From NCBI RefSeq assembly GCF_020360975.1, contig NW_025408669.1, positions 4,836,001-4,900,000 on the forward strand: a stretch of DNA of 64,000 bases, read 5' to 3'. Of this stretch, positions 30,892-41,458 are shown in pieces. This DNA comes from Hirsutella rhossiliensis. Its lineage: Eukaryota > Ascomycota > Sordariomycetes > Hypocreales > Ophiocordycipitaceae. Every line of letters begins with the position of its first letter. The stretch's first letter is position 1. Below the pieces are notes generated by a model. The model did no database searches and was not told the DNA's origin. It saw only the letters and a program-made list of their open reading frames with translations. The position numbers and the translations under genes are program-made.

Positions 30892-32855
30892 GATGAATCG
30901 GTTGTCTCTACTGTTTCTCGTTGAGCTCGGATTGGGTGGGGCGTCCGTGAAGCAACTTTTGGGTTCTTGAATTTTTTTCTTATCTAAGCCCGTTTTTTAT
31001 GGGGTTTATCGATAAGATCGATTAGATACTGCCCACTTCCACTTCCGCTCTCACTCACTCGGTACTGCAGGTCGTCCCTCAGTCTACGGTCCGGGGTACA
31101 GTGCCTGTGCCGGCTGTACTTGAGCCCGTGCAGGCGAGTCCGGAGGCCATGACTCGTCGGGAGCACTGGACTACTTGAAGACGACCTTGCTGTGAGCGAG
31201 CCATTACAAAGTATACGGCTTTCAAATCGTGACATTTTCCAGCCACCTTGATACGAAGCGCTTGTATTAACACCAGTGGCCGTTTTTCGGGAGCGAGTGA
31301 GAGTCACTGCGCATTCAAGACAGTAACAGTACGGGAAAGGCGTGCCGGACGCGGACCAAGATGCCGGCGCCGGGTCTCATTAGTAAGACGGGCAGTTGGC
31401 GGACTCCGAAGACAGAGCGGGAGATTTTCGTGGACCCTATCCGTAAAGGGTCAAGTGACGGCCCGGGCGAGCTTGGTCAGCGCTGCTGGCGCTATCCTTT
31501 AACTGTACTGTACTGTACTTTCAGTGGTTGCAATGCAGGCCCGGTATAACGGCGAGCTGACGTAGACCATTGGCTCAAGCACGTTATTGGTGTGCCTGAA
31601 GGCCGTCGACCACGGTCCACAGCTGAGAGGCCGTTTCTTTTTCTTGCCTCTAATCCAGTCCAGTTTAGCCCACCTCGGGTTTCTTTTCCTGCGCATGTCA
31701 AGGCTTTTTTCATTCTTTCCTGGGAGGGCGGGCTTGGAACGCCTTGCGCTGGTGACCAGTCGGCTGGCCTTCCCAAGTTTCCCCTTTTCTCTCGTCGGAG
31801 ACGCTGCTGCAAAATGATGAATCAGGGATTTGATACGGGGACTACAGCGGACTGCGGAGTTAGGCGGCGTTGAAAGCACAGCTTTACCCGAGACTCTCCA
31901 TTGGATGGCTGTCTGAGGGTGGAGGAGCCCGAGGCTTCCGGCTTCACCCATGGCCCCCACCTTTAAGGCCCGGACAGCGTGGCCGGGGCCGGTTTCTTCT
32001 CGCGAGGGATGAAGGTCCAAGTCGTGGTCGTCATCCATTCACCATCCCTGGCGGAGGATGATGCAAAAAAGAGGGAAAATTTCGGCATATTAAATTGAAT
32101 GAATGCGGGGGCTGAAACCACCCGCTTGACAATGCATGGTTTAGAAGAAACAAACCGCGGCAGCAGAGAGGAAAAGAACAAAGTACATACAGTACCTACG
32201 GATACCGAGGAGGGCATTTCGGGTCGCGTCAGGCCAAGAAAGCGTGCCAATGATGACAGCTTGGGACTGACAGACGGAGGCCCCGCGTGGCGTGTCCGGT
32301 ACATCTCTGGCCACGTGTGTTCAACAGGCTTTGAGAGTCAACGGTACTTAGGTATCTTCGCCGCGGCATCCTTGCGGCCGGCCGAGGTGCTCTGAGAACC
32401 GTGTCAGCGCTGAGCCTCCACCCACTTTAACCCCCTAAAAGAAACCTACAATGGACGCGGGAAGAAAAAATCCCCCAAAGTGGCCCCCGCCGCCCCCCCC
32501 TCCCCCGGCGCACCCTCGAGATCCCACGCCTACATTTCGCCCGCCGTCTCCCACATTCTCTGCAACTTGTTCTCCTCTACAAGCTCCGGCACATTCTTTC
32601 GCCTCCCAAACCATCCCAAATCATACCCCCATTTCCCTTCCCCTGGACCGCGCGTTCGTTTGACGGCTTCGGCGCTGTCAAATGAACCTGCAATTGATCT
32701 TCTTCCTTCGTTTCCCCGTGAGTATGCCTCAACGTCGTCGCCGCTTCGTGACTCATGCAGCTCGCCTCGTCGACCCTGCATCGAGCCGCCGACTCTGTGA
32801 TCCTTTGCTAATATGCGCCCTCACCCAGTTCCTCCCCCCTCTTGCTGTCACCTAA
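30892..32855. promoter_or_regulatory. Long divergent intergenic region (DBP7 / PPR gene)
   Basis: Nearly 2 kb between start codons. Visible landmarks are CTGTACTGTACTGTACT (31503-31519), a C/CCG-rich stretch at 32468-32515 and CT-rich leader sequence before 32856. No frame with protein-like composition on either strand; no repeat shared with the rest of the window was found. Confidence 0.5.
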
Positions 32856-35800
32856 ATGCCCACCATCTACTCTTCGCTGTACACGAATTTCATCCGTCAA
32901 GGATCAACATTCGCAAAATCCATCACCACTCACGGCTACGCGCAATCCGTCGTAGCTGCCACACACCCTCATGTTCTCAATTCCCAGAACCGCCCCGTCT
33001 TCGGTCGCCGACACACAAGCCGACTAGGCCGTCTCTCTACCCTTCAGCTTCATTCGGCTTTCCATACCGAGCGGACAGGAGCTGGCCTCCCGTCCGATCA
33101 TCGCCATGGCCACGTCCACGGAGGTCTAGATGCCTACTTCGAGGCTCTGCAAAAGAAGCAGGATGCCGGGGACGTCGACAAGGAATGGACCCAGTTTGAG
33201 TTTCAGAAGCGGCTTGAGTGGAAGCCGAGCTCGTCCACGATCCTTGTTGCGGATGAGGGTACTGCCGTCACCCACGAGGCCGGTGCTGCTGAGGCCCACG
33301 ACGACGCTACCGCCGCCTCCTTTTCAACCGAGGAAGCAGCCGCGCTCGCTCACATTGACGCGGCTTTGGAGGGTGAGATCAAGGCACGGAAACTACAAGA
33401 CGCTGCCGAGGATGCGCTTCAGGCTTTCCAGTCTGCCTCCCTGCCCGTCTCGAGGCTGGACACCCCCGTATCCCGTCGGTCCCTGACTCCAGGGAGTGTC
33501 GCCCGCAATCCGACGCCGCCCGTCGACAGCCAGTCGCAGTCTTATGGCAATCATCTTTCCAGCCTCTCGACTACGGCACGATATGCCGAGATTCCGGCCG
33601 TCTTCGAGGCCATGCTGGCCACCGGGGTCAAGCCCACCGCCAGTGCCTACAACGCTCTCCTGATGGCGGCCATCCACCTTCCCACCAAGAAGATCGAGGT
33701 AGTCTCCAAAGCCCTCGACGTGTACGCGGACATGATTCGTCGACGAGTGACGCCGGACAGCGACACCTACAACATCCTTGTGGGCCTCTTAGCCTCGCGG
33801 TCTCTAGAGGTCTCCGAGATGAAGGCTGCACTCGAAGACAAACGTAAACGCTTTGGCGGCATGGACGAGGCGGGAAAGTTCATGTTCGCCTCCCATGAGC
33901 TCGAGCATGCTATCCTCTGCGAAGACGACAGGCTAGATCTCGCCATCAAGCTATTCGACATGTCCGTCGATGCGGACACGGCCATGTACTCGGCGGAGAC
34001 GTACCATCAGCTGATCTCTGCCTGCGCCCAGGCAGGACGCGTTTCTGACATGCTTGCATTGTTCGAGCACATGGAGTCCAGCAAAACCGCCCCCATCGCA
34101 GCCATCTTTCCGGCCATGATCACTGCCTTTGCCGCCCGGGGAGACCTGGTCAGTGCCGTCGAATGCTATAACGAGTACCGGATCCTTGCCGTGGCAAACG
34201 ACGCCGGGAGAGCAACCTTGCGGGACAGACGTGATGACCAGGTCTACGCCGCTGTCATCAACGCTTATGTCGTCTCGGACAAGATTGAGGGCGCCATGAA
34301 GTTTTTCAAGAGGATAGTCGACGAGTACGGCGTCCGAGCTGCTGATATCCAGGATGCTTTGGTCAGCACTGGCTTCGTCGACGGCCTCATCTCGCGCGGA
34401 GTCTACCAACAGGCTCTCCGGTGGGCGCAGTCGGTCGAGTCTGAATCCCGAGTTCGAGCTCTGAGCCGCGTCGCCACAGCTGCTGCCGACAACAACGACA
34501 AGGTGACGGCCATAGAGGCCTACGCTGATCTCGCCCCCACGTCCGGGTCTGTTGTCAATCCGACAATGGCCCTGCTCGCAATGAGCATCCGCGAGGGAGA
34601 CGTGGCTTCGGCCAGCAAGCACTGGCACGCCCTTGCGAGCCCCGACGTTCGCGCGACCGCATCCTTCATCGAGCCCACAGCCATGTTTGCCGTCGCCTTG
34701 ATTGGTTCCGGGCAAGTCGCGGAAGGCCTGATTCAGTCGGAGATGATGTTTCAGCGAATTCGGGCGTTCGAGTCGGAGGGGCGGCCTCAGCTCGCTGAGG
34801 AGATTGACGAGGGCGTCGATTTTATCCACCGCTACATGCAGACGCGTGGAATCGCCGATCCCCGTGAGCTGGCATCTCAACCGTCGAGCACTCATTCGCA
34901 GCTCCTGACAGGCTCTCCTTTCCCGTCGACGACCACGGTTTCCACCTACGAGGACAACTTCGATCCGCATGCGCATAACACCGACTTCAAGGGGTCGTCG
35001 CTCATCGCTGATGACCTGGAGGGCAGTCATGGCCGGAGGGGACCCCGTTTGAACGAGGCCCTCAATCGGTTGCGCAACATGCGCCGTGCAAGCCGGCATC
35101 CTCGCTACATAACTTACGCAAAGCTGATCTCGGCCGCGGCCCGCGAGGGCAAGATGGAATTGTGCCACGATGTTCTCGCCATGGCCCGCACTGACGTCCC
35201 TTTGCTAGCCCAATATCCCATGGTACGGTACGGGTGGTCCTCGATACTGGATGCCATGGTTGGCGCCTGCCTGACCCTGGGCAACCGCGGAAGAGCCGAA
35301 CAGTACCACCAAGAGCTGCTGGAAATGGGCGCCACGCCATCGGCCAACACCTTTGGCCTCTACATTACCACTCTCAAGGACTCGACCAAGACGTTTGACG
35401 AAGCGTCTGAGGCGGTGCGCATCTTCCATCGCGCCAAGAACGAAGGTGTGGAGCCCAGCTCGTTCTTGTACAATGCCCTCATCGGCAAGCTTGGCAAGGC
35501 TCGTCGAATCGACGACTGCCTCTTCCATTTTGCCGAAATGAGGGCCCTGGGCGTCAAGCCAACTTCTGTAACGTACGGCACAATCGTCAACGCGCTCTGC
35601 CGAGTCAGCGACGAGAAGCTTGCGGAGGAACTTTTCGACGAAATGGAGGCCATGCCCAACTACAAAGCCAGGCCAGCCCCGTACAACAGCATGATGCAAT
35701 TCTCCCTCACGACGAAGCGCGACAAGACCAAGGTGCTCGCGTACTATGAGCGCATGCTGGCCAGGGGCATCGCGCCCACGTCGCACACATACAAGCTCTT

Positions 35801-36368
35801 AATTGATACGCACGCGACCCTTGAGCCTGTGGACATGGCGGCCGCGGAAGAGGTGCTCGGCAAGATCCGGTCGTCGGGCCAGCGAACGGAACCAGTTCAC
35901 TATGCCTCGCTCATCCACGCGAGAGGCTGTGTCCTGCACGACATGGAAGGCGCGCGGAAGCTCTTCGACAGTGTTGTCAGCGAGGGCCTAGCGCCCGTCA
36001 ACGCCAGTCTGTTTCAGGCGCTCTTGGAGGCCATGGTTGCCAACCATCAGGTGGCGGATACGGAGCCACTGCTGGTTCAAATGCGAAAGAAGGGTATCGA
36101 GCTCACGCCGTACATTGCCAACACTTTGATCCACGGCTGGGCTGCTCAGAAGAACATTGGCAAGGCCCAGGAAATCTACGGTGCCGTGGTGAGGGAAAAG
36201 CGCGAGCCGAGCACGTACGAAGCCATGACAAGGGCTTTCCTTGCCGTGGAGCAGAGGGAACAGGCCAAGGGCATCGCCGGCGAAATGCTCACCCGCGGGT
36301 ATCCCAGTGCCGTTGTCAACAAGGTATTGGAGCTGCTCGGCGGCGGCCAGGAGGCTCCAACGGAGTAA
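32856..36368 (+). CDS. Large pentatricopeptide-repeat (PPR) protein, probably mitochondrial
   Basis: A single exon of 1170 residues. The first ~70 residues are basic and rich in Ser/Thr/His (MPTIYSSLYTNFIRQGSTF), consistent with import into mitochondria. From about 235 onward, PPR-type helix pairs recur, for example VKPTASAYNALLMAAIHLP, VTPDSDTYNILVGLLASRS, DTAMYSAETYHQLISACAQ, VEPSSFLYNALIGKLGKAR, VKPTSVTYGTIVNALCRVS, IAPTSHTYKLLIDTHATLE and EPVHYASLIHARG. Such proteins bind organellar RNA for processing, stability or translation. Which mitochondrial transcript this one serves cannot be read from the sequence. It is longer than most fungal PPR proteins; the Cya5/Pet309 class is a possibility, not a call. 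Confidence 0.88.
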   Translation: MPTIYSSLYTNFIRQGSTFAKSITTHGYAQSVVAATHPHVLNSQNRPVFGRRHTSRLGRLSTLQLHSAFHTERTGAGLPSDHRHGHVHGGLDAYFEALQKKQDAGDVDKEWTQFEFQKRLEWKPSSSTILVADEGTAVTHEAGAAEAHDDATAASFSTEEAAALAHIDAALEGEIKARKLQDAAEDALQAFQSASLPVSRLDTPVSRRSLTPGSVARNPTPPVDSQSQSYGNHLSSLSTTARYAEIPAVFEAMLATGVKPTASAYNALLMAAIHLPTKKIEVVSKALDVYADMIRRRVTPDSDTYNILVGLLASRSLEVSEMKAALEDKRKRFGGMDEAGKFMFASHELEHAILCEDDRLDLAIKLFDMSVDADTAMYSAETYHQLISACAQAGRVSDMLALFEHMESSKTAPIAAIFPAMITAFAARGDLVSAVECYNEYRILAVANDAGRATLRDRRDDQVYAAVINAYVVSDKIEGAMKFFKRIVDEYGVRAADIQDALVSTGFVDGLISRGVYQQALRWAQSVESESRVRALSRVATAAADNNDKVTAIEAYADLAPTSGSVVNPTMALLAMSIREGDVASASKHWHALASPDVRATASFIEPTAMFAVALIGSGQVAEGLIQSEMMFQRIRAFESEGRPQLAEEIDEGVDFIHRYMQTRGIADPRELASQPSSTHSQLLTGSPFPSTTTVSTYEDNFDPHAHNTDFKGSSLIADDLEGSHGRRGPRLNEALNRLRNMRRASRHPRYITYAKLISAAAREGKMELCHDVLAMARTDVPLLAQYPMVRYGWSSILDAMVGACLTLGNRGRAEQYHQELLEMGATPSANTFGLYITTLKDSTKTFDEASEAVRIFHRAKNEGVEPSSFLYNALIGKLGKARRIDDCLFHFAEMRALGVKPTSVTYGTIVNALCRVSDEKLAEELFDEMEAMPNYKARPAPYNSMMQFSLTTKRDKTKVLAYYERMLARGIAPTSHTYKLLIDTHATLEPVDMAAAEEVLGKIRSSGQRTEPVHYASLIHARGCVLHDMEGARKLFDSVVSEGLAPVNASLFQALLEAMVANHQVADTEPLLVQMRKKGIELTPYIANTLIHGWAAQKNIGKAQEIYGAVVREKREPSTYEAMTRAFLAVEQREQAKGIAGEMLTRGYPSAVVNKVLELLGGGQEAPTE

Positions 36369-37390
36369 GCGACTGTGTGGGAACAATGATTCGATTTCAT
36401 TTCCTTTGTTACGTTCGGCGAGCCTCTGACGAGATACCTCCATTGGTTTGTGGGGAGGACTTGGGGTGCCGCGAGGGAGCGACATCAGAGGCTTGTTCAA
36501 TTTCCTTGTCGGCATTCTGCACGGCGTTCTGGGCGTGCTTAAAACGGGAATCGGCCTCGGAACATCGGCCTAGTAGTATTACGAAGGGTTGTTGGCATTG
36601 GAGTTTTGGGCCGGCAGCCCACGGATAGACACATCTCCACTCGGCATGGAAAAAGCCAATCTTAGCAGCAGCCAAGAAGAGGCGGGATGGATGGGAGCAA
36701 GGAGCCAGGCGGCCCCGGTTGGACAAGATGAGGAATCAGCTATTTGTCTATTTAGACCTTTCAAATGCGACGAAGATCTGGCAGCATCAGTGGTTTGGAT
36801 GCGTACGTGAGCATGAGCATGCTGCCGGTGAGTGAGGGTTCTCGTGGCCAGAGGAATCATAGATTGCTAGTTCCGGGCAAGAGCGGCTGAGTGGTGGATA
36901 TGCGGCATCCGCGAGCGCTGTCGAGCTTCGAGGTGAAAGTCGGGTGAAGCCTAGGCTCAGGTTGGGTGAGACGAGGCTTTTTGACGAAGGCGAGAGCGAA
37001 GTTACATGAGCCCGTTGCTGTCCGCACGGTACACGTGCCGTTGCCAAGACTGCTCACAGTGCATATTACTAGGCCTTATCGTGGAATGACGCACTGTGCT
37101 ATGTAGACGCACAACGGCGTTGAGGCTAGGCAAAAGAGAGCGCGTCACGATCCGCATGCAGAAAAGAGACCAACTTTGACCCGACGCGCCCGCCGTTACG
37201 AGTCGCCCGTGGAAGTAGCAACGCTCTGTGTCACTGACACGACCAGGTTGGAAGTCACACAACTGCCCTCTTCGGTCCCGGGCGCGGGCGGCTTCGCTGG
37301 CGCTCTTTTCTCTCCTCTCCTCATCCTCCTCCTCCTCGTCGGCAAGCGGCTTGCGGCACAGCAACACCCCCGGCTTCTCAAGCAGGCTCC
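36369..37390. other. Intergenic, upstream of ERG8
   Basis: About 1 kb with both neighbours on the plus strand. No gene or repeat recognised. A CTCCTCCTC tract (37321-37340) precedes the ERG8 start. Confidence 0.5.
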
Positions 37391-38842
37391 ATGGCGAGCC
37401 GACATCCGACCGTGGCCGTCTCGGCGCCGGGCAAGGTGCTGCTGGCCGGCGGCTATCTCGTCCTGGACCGGCAGTACACGGGGCTCGTCTTCGGCCTGAG
37501 CGCGCGCATCAACGTGGTGGCGGCCGAGATCCGGACGAGCGAGGGCGTACAGCTCAACGAGATTGTCGTCGACAGTCCGCAATTCCTCGAGGCGCAGTGG
37601 CGATATGGTTACCATCTGGCGCCCGAGGGGGGGGGCATCAAGGTGACGCAATTGCAGGTGTAAGTTGGGAATGTGCTGTCATCTCACTCGCCCTCTGTTT
37701 TCCGTGGTGGCTTCTCATGGGATATGCCGCGACGTGAATTGCTGCTCAGAGCCTCGCTCACAAGGCTTGCCCTTAACAGCGGAACCAAAATCTCGCCCAA
37801 CAACTTTGTTGAGACGACACTCAGCTACGCCCTGACATACATGAATCAGGTTGCGCCTCCCTCGTCGGGCCACAGCATCGGCGCCGCGCGCCTCATCATC
37901 CTCGCCGACAACGACTACTACTCTCAGACGGCGGCATCAGGCGAAGTGCCCGGTCGCTTCGCCAAATTCTCGGTTCCGCTGAGCCGCGCCCACAAGACGG
38001 GGCTGGGATCCTCGGCAGCCCTCGTCACCTCGCTGACGGCGTCGCTGCTCAGCCACTACCTGCCGAGGGACGTCTTCGACGTCACGACGCCCGCGGGCAA
38101 GAGGACGTTGCACAACCTGGCGCAGTCGGCTCACTGTGCGGCGCAGGGAAAGGTCGGCTCCGGCTTCGACGTCGCGGCGGCCGTCTACGGTTCGTGCGTG
38201 TATCGGAGGTTCTCGCCGGAGCTGCTGAGCCAGCTCCCCGAGCCCGGGGCCCCTGGCTTTAGCGAGAGACTTGCAGCTGTCGTGGACGGCGGGGCAGAGT
38301 GGGATGTCGAGGTCTCAAACGAGGGGCTACGCATGCCAAAGGGGGTGGCGCTGCGAATGTGCGACGTCGACTGCGGGAGTCAGAGCGTCGGCATGGCCAA
38401 GAAGGTGCTGTCATGGAGGAGCAGCGACTCCGAGACATCCGAGCAGCTCTGGGATGCCCTGCAGGCAAGCAACGACCGGCTCGGCTGCGTGCTCCGCGAG
38501 GGTGCCGTCGATGAGCTCCCCGCGGCCATCGGGGCCGTCCGCGCGCTGGTGCGGGAGATGGGCCGGCTCAGCGACGTGCCCATCGAGCCCGAGGCCCAGA
38601 CGGAGCTGCTCGACGCGGTCAGCGCCGTCGAGGGCGTCTACGGCGGCGTGGTCCCCGGCGCGGGTGGCTACGACGCCGTGGCGCTGCTCGTCGACGACGG
38701 CGAGGAGACGCGGCGGCGCCTCGACGCCCGCCTCTCCGACTGGAGCCGCGACAAGGGCTCGCACGTCAGGCTGCTGGACGTCGAGGGCGAGGTGGAGGGT
38801 GTTCGGCGGGAAGAGCTGGACGTGTATTCAGGGTGGGTGTGA
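37391..38842 (+). CDS. erg8: Phosphomevalonate kinase
   Basis: It converts mevalonate-5-phosphate to the 5-diphosphate in the sterol/isoprenoid pathway (GHMP kinase superfamily). Exons are 37391-37659 and 37780-38842 (120-bp intron, GTAAGT...CTTAACAG, phase 2), 443 residues. The N-terminal motif VSAPGKVLLAGGYLVLD starts at about residue 9. GHMP motif 2 HKTGLGSSAALVTS includes GLGSSAA at 164-170. The C-terminal Gly-rich motif is VVPGAGGYDAVALL. Joining the exons gives TQLQVGTKISPNNFVETTL, as expected. The second exon is very GC-rich. It is not clustered with other ergosterol genes apart from ERG10 22 kb upstream. Confidence 0.94.
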
Positions 38843-39478
38843 CACACCGGCGACGCAATCGAACGGGACCGGGAGCGTAAAAGACGGCAAGGGAGAACGG
38901 ATAGAAGGCGACGGTTGAACGAAATATTTGTTCAATCGCGGTTTTTATTATTAATCATTATTGATAGTAGCGTGACCATGGCATGGTCCCGTTGATAAAA
39001 TCGAGCATCGCTTTTTGCCGCGCCCCGAATCCCGAGGCGGCCTCTATTTTTTCTTTGCGCCATATATCATGTTGCCGAGACGAATCTATCCCTCTTTCCG
39101 ATGTCTATACTCCGAAGTAAAACGAGCAAACCAACGCACCATACCTTGCTTGAAAGGAAGACAAAGAGAGACAAAGGAGTGGAAAGGGGGACAGAGAGTA
39201 GGTGGGCAAGCAGCGAAGCTCGTTCCCAACCAAGACAGAAACAAAGCCCCCCTCGTCGCGGCGCCCAAGGACGCAGGTATCCAACAAAGGCAGACCAAAA
39301 CAGAATACGACGAAGAGAGAATGTGGAGAAGGAAGAAGCATCACCAGGCAGACCGGGTGGTGCGCGGCTGGTGGACGGTGACGACGGGGGTTCGGGACGG
39401 GCGAGAGATCTTGTTGAAGGAGGGAGGGCGCGTGGGCGGCAGGGCCTCGAAGACGCCGATGCGGCTGGCGCCGAAGGC
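38843..39478. other. 3' intergenic region
   Basis: AT-rich just after the ERG8 stop (38920-38970), then purine-rich (39140-39200). No gene recognised. Confidence 0.5.
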
Positions 39479-39688
39479 TTACTCGTCTTCGGAGACTCCG
39501 GGCAGCGAGACGGGCTCTTGCTTGAGGTCAAAGGGAGCAGACTGCAGCTCGTGGTCAGAACATGGCAGGGCGAGGGAGGGCGAGGCGGCACGTACAATCT
39601 CCATGGCCGTCTTCTGCTTGCGCCGGCGCTGCAGGAGAGTCTGGACCCGAGAGCAGAGCATGGTGACGTTGTGTGGTTGCGATGCCAT
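39479..39688 (-). CDS. Possible small protein, 69 residues
   Basis: MASQPHNVTMLCSRVQTLLQ begins a 69-residue frame with a basic helix (QTLLQRRRKQKTAMEIVRAA) and an acidic C-terminus (LPGVSEDE). The ATG context is good (AGCCACATGGCA). It stands alone in a 2.6-kb stretch with no other gene candidate, and CA/GT and other microsatellites lie in what would be its promoter. No family recognised; existence rests on composition and context only. Confidence 0.4.
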   Translation of the reverse strand: MASQPHNVTMLCSRVQTLLQRRRKQKTAMEIVRAASPSLALPCSDHELQSAPFDLKQEPVSLPGVSEDE

Positions 39689-39754
39689 GTGGCTTCGCGA
39701 TGCCCTTCTTTTCCTCGTTCCTGTTGAGCCCGCGTCTTTTCGATGCCTCCCGTC

Positions 39755-39757
39755 GTG

Positions 39758-39788
<31 letters not shown>

Positions 39789-39812
39789 GTGTGTGTGCGT
39801 GTGTATGCGTGT
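39755..39812 (+). repeat. (GT)n microsatellite
   Basis: GT dinucleotide tract interrupted by single A or C substitutions in its second half. Confidence 0.95.
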
Positions 39813-40482
39813 GAAAGGAGTGGAGGCTCGATGTGAGACGTCAGAAGAGAGCGTGGATGACGATGGGAGAGGGAGAGAGAAAGGGAGCCGAGAGACAGGA
39901 ATGGGTGTAGGGAGGATATATAGATGTATGATGCCGATGCAGTGCAAGACGCTGACGTCTTCCGTCTCGACTAGTAGGCAGGCCCGGAAACGGACAGGAA
40001 TAGGAGCAAACCAGCCGCTGGCGAGTGCGTCGCGTCCAGCCCTAGACCCGCGCGCGCCCTCCAAATAACCACCACACCAGCTGTCAAGAGTGTTCTGGCC
40101 TCGTTCCACGGGACCCTCTTTTCCTTCTGGCCTTGCTCTCTGTTGGCCGGCAAAGGCTGCAAGGCCGACAAAAGAAAGCAGGCACCCTGGTTAATCAAAG
40201 CGACGGCTTTTCGAGGCGTTGCTGGTCCGGGTCCAGGGGGGTGGGCGAGCGTTGCGATCGAGCCACCGAGGAAAAAGAAACGAGGGCGGAAAAAAAATAA
40301 ACAAGTCGGGGCTCGGGAGAGACGCAGGGTCTGGAGACGCGCGTGTGTGCTCCTTGAATTACAACGGGAAAGGGGGACGAGCAACAGCGATGGGCAAAAG
40401 AAAGACCAAGGATGACGAAGACCAAGGTTTCAACGAGTGGCACGCCGACAAAACCAGAGGATGTGTCTGGCTGGGTTCTCGC

Positions 40483-40564
40483 GTCTCTCTGTCTCGGTCT
40501 CTCTCTCTCTCTTCTCTCTCGCTCTCTCTCTTGGTCACTCACTCACTCACTCACTCACTCACTT
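40483..40564 (+). repeat. Compound (CT)n / (TCAC)n microsatellite
   Basis: An imperfect CT run to about 40531 is followed by seven TCAC-type tetranucleotides. Confidence 0.95.
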
Positions 40565-40670
40565 GCTAGACCCCCTTGTTGGCCGGCTGCTTAATGGGCT
40601 TTCCGGCCAAGGCGGGAATCCGACTCGATATATACCAACTACAGGGCAAGCTCGCAGGCATGCACACGTG

Positions 40671-40700
40671 CCATGCCATGCCATGCCATGCCATGCCATG
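40671..40700 (+). repeat. (CCATG)6 pentanucleotide repeat
   Basis: Six perfect copies of CCATG. Confidence 0.95.
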
Positions 40701-41458
40701 CTGCTGCACACGTCGCGGGCGCGGTGCCTGAGCCACCGGGAAGGGGTCTTGCCTGCGTCTCAGACGAAAGCGTGGGGGCGATGCGAGCCGAGGGCAATCA
40801 ACCGCAGGCATGGCCAGGAATGCCGCCTGTCGGGGGTGGCTGGAATCTGGGCCCGGCAATTGCATGTCTTGGCCTGGCAGAAGAGTGCGACGAGGCCAAT
40901 TGGCAAACGCAAGGAGAGAGAGAGCCTCGTCGACATGGCTCTGCAGGGTCCATTGTGCGATGCCGTCCCTCTTGGGCCAGGGCCAGGGCCAGGAATCGCG
41001 AGCCTCAAACGGCTCCTGCGCCTGTGTGCCGGGCCAGCCACTCCGTCTCACCTTCACTCTCCCTTGCGCATGGTGGGACCAAGGCGTCTCGAGACACGCC
41101 TCGCCCTCCGGATACTCACAGAGGTGTGACGGCATTCGCTTCCAATCATTCACGTCGCTTCGCGCCATGCCTGCAATTGAGAGGAAAAATTGAAACTCGT
41201 AACAGCCATGACAGCCACGGGGCAAAGGACCCTTTGTTGCCCGTTTTTGCCGCCACCAACACAGTGTCCATCTCGCGCCACAAGGGCCCATCCTGCCCCG
41301 TCAGATCCCGGTCGCGTGCCAATCGCATAGGGGTATGTAACATGGGTGGATGGGACGGGAGGGAGACATCTCTCGCTAATCTCGACCCGGTGGCCGGGGT
41401 TTCGGGGGTGCCGGGGCGGCGTCCTGCAGCAGCCGGCGCAGAAGGCTTCCTTTTTGCG

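Larger units (their letters stand above)
39689..41458. other. Microsatellite-rich intergenic region
   Basis: Contains three simple-repeat tracts annotated separately (39755-39812, 40483-40564, 40671-40700). Long frames on the plus strand (for example around 40673-41458) run on antisense into the aldehyde dehydrogenase gene and are not supported. Confidence 0.55.

Noticed and set aside
33951..35168. 405-codon minus-strand frame
   Set aside because: Antisense to the PPR gene; no independent support.
14912..38842. Mevalonate-pathway gene cluster (ERG10 and ERG8)
   Set aside because: The two genes are 22 kb apart with unrelated housekeeping genes between them; no shared promoter layout seen.
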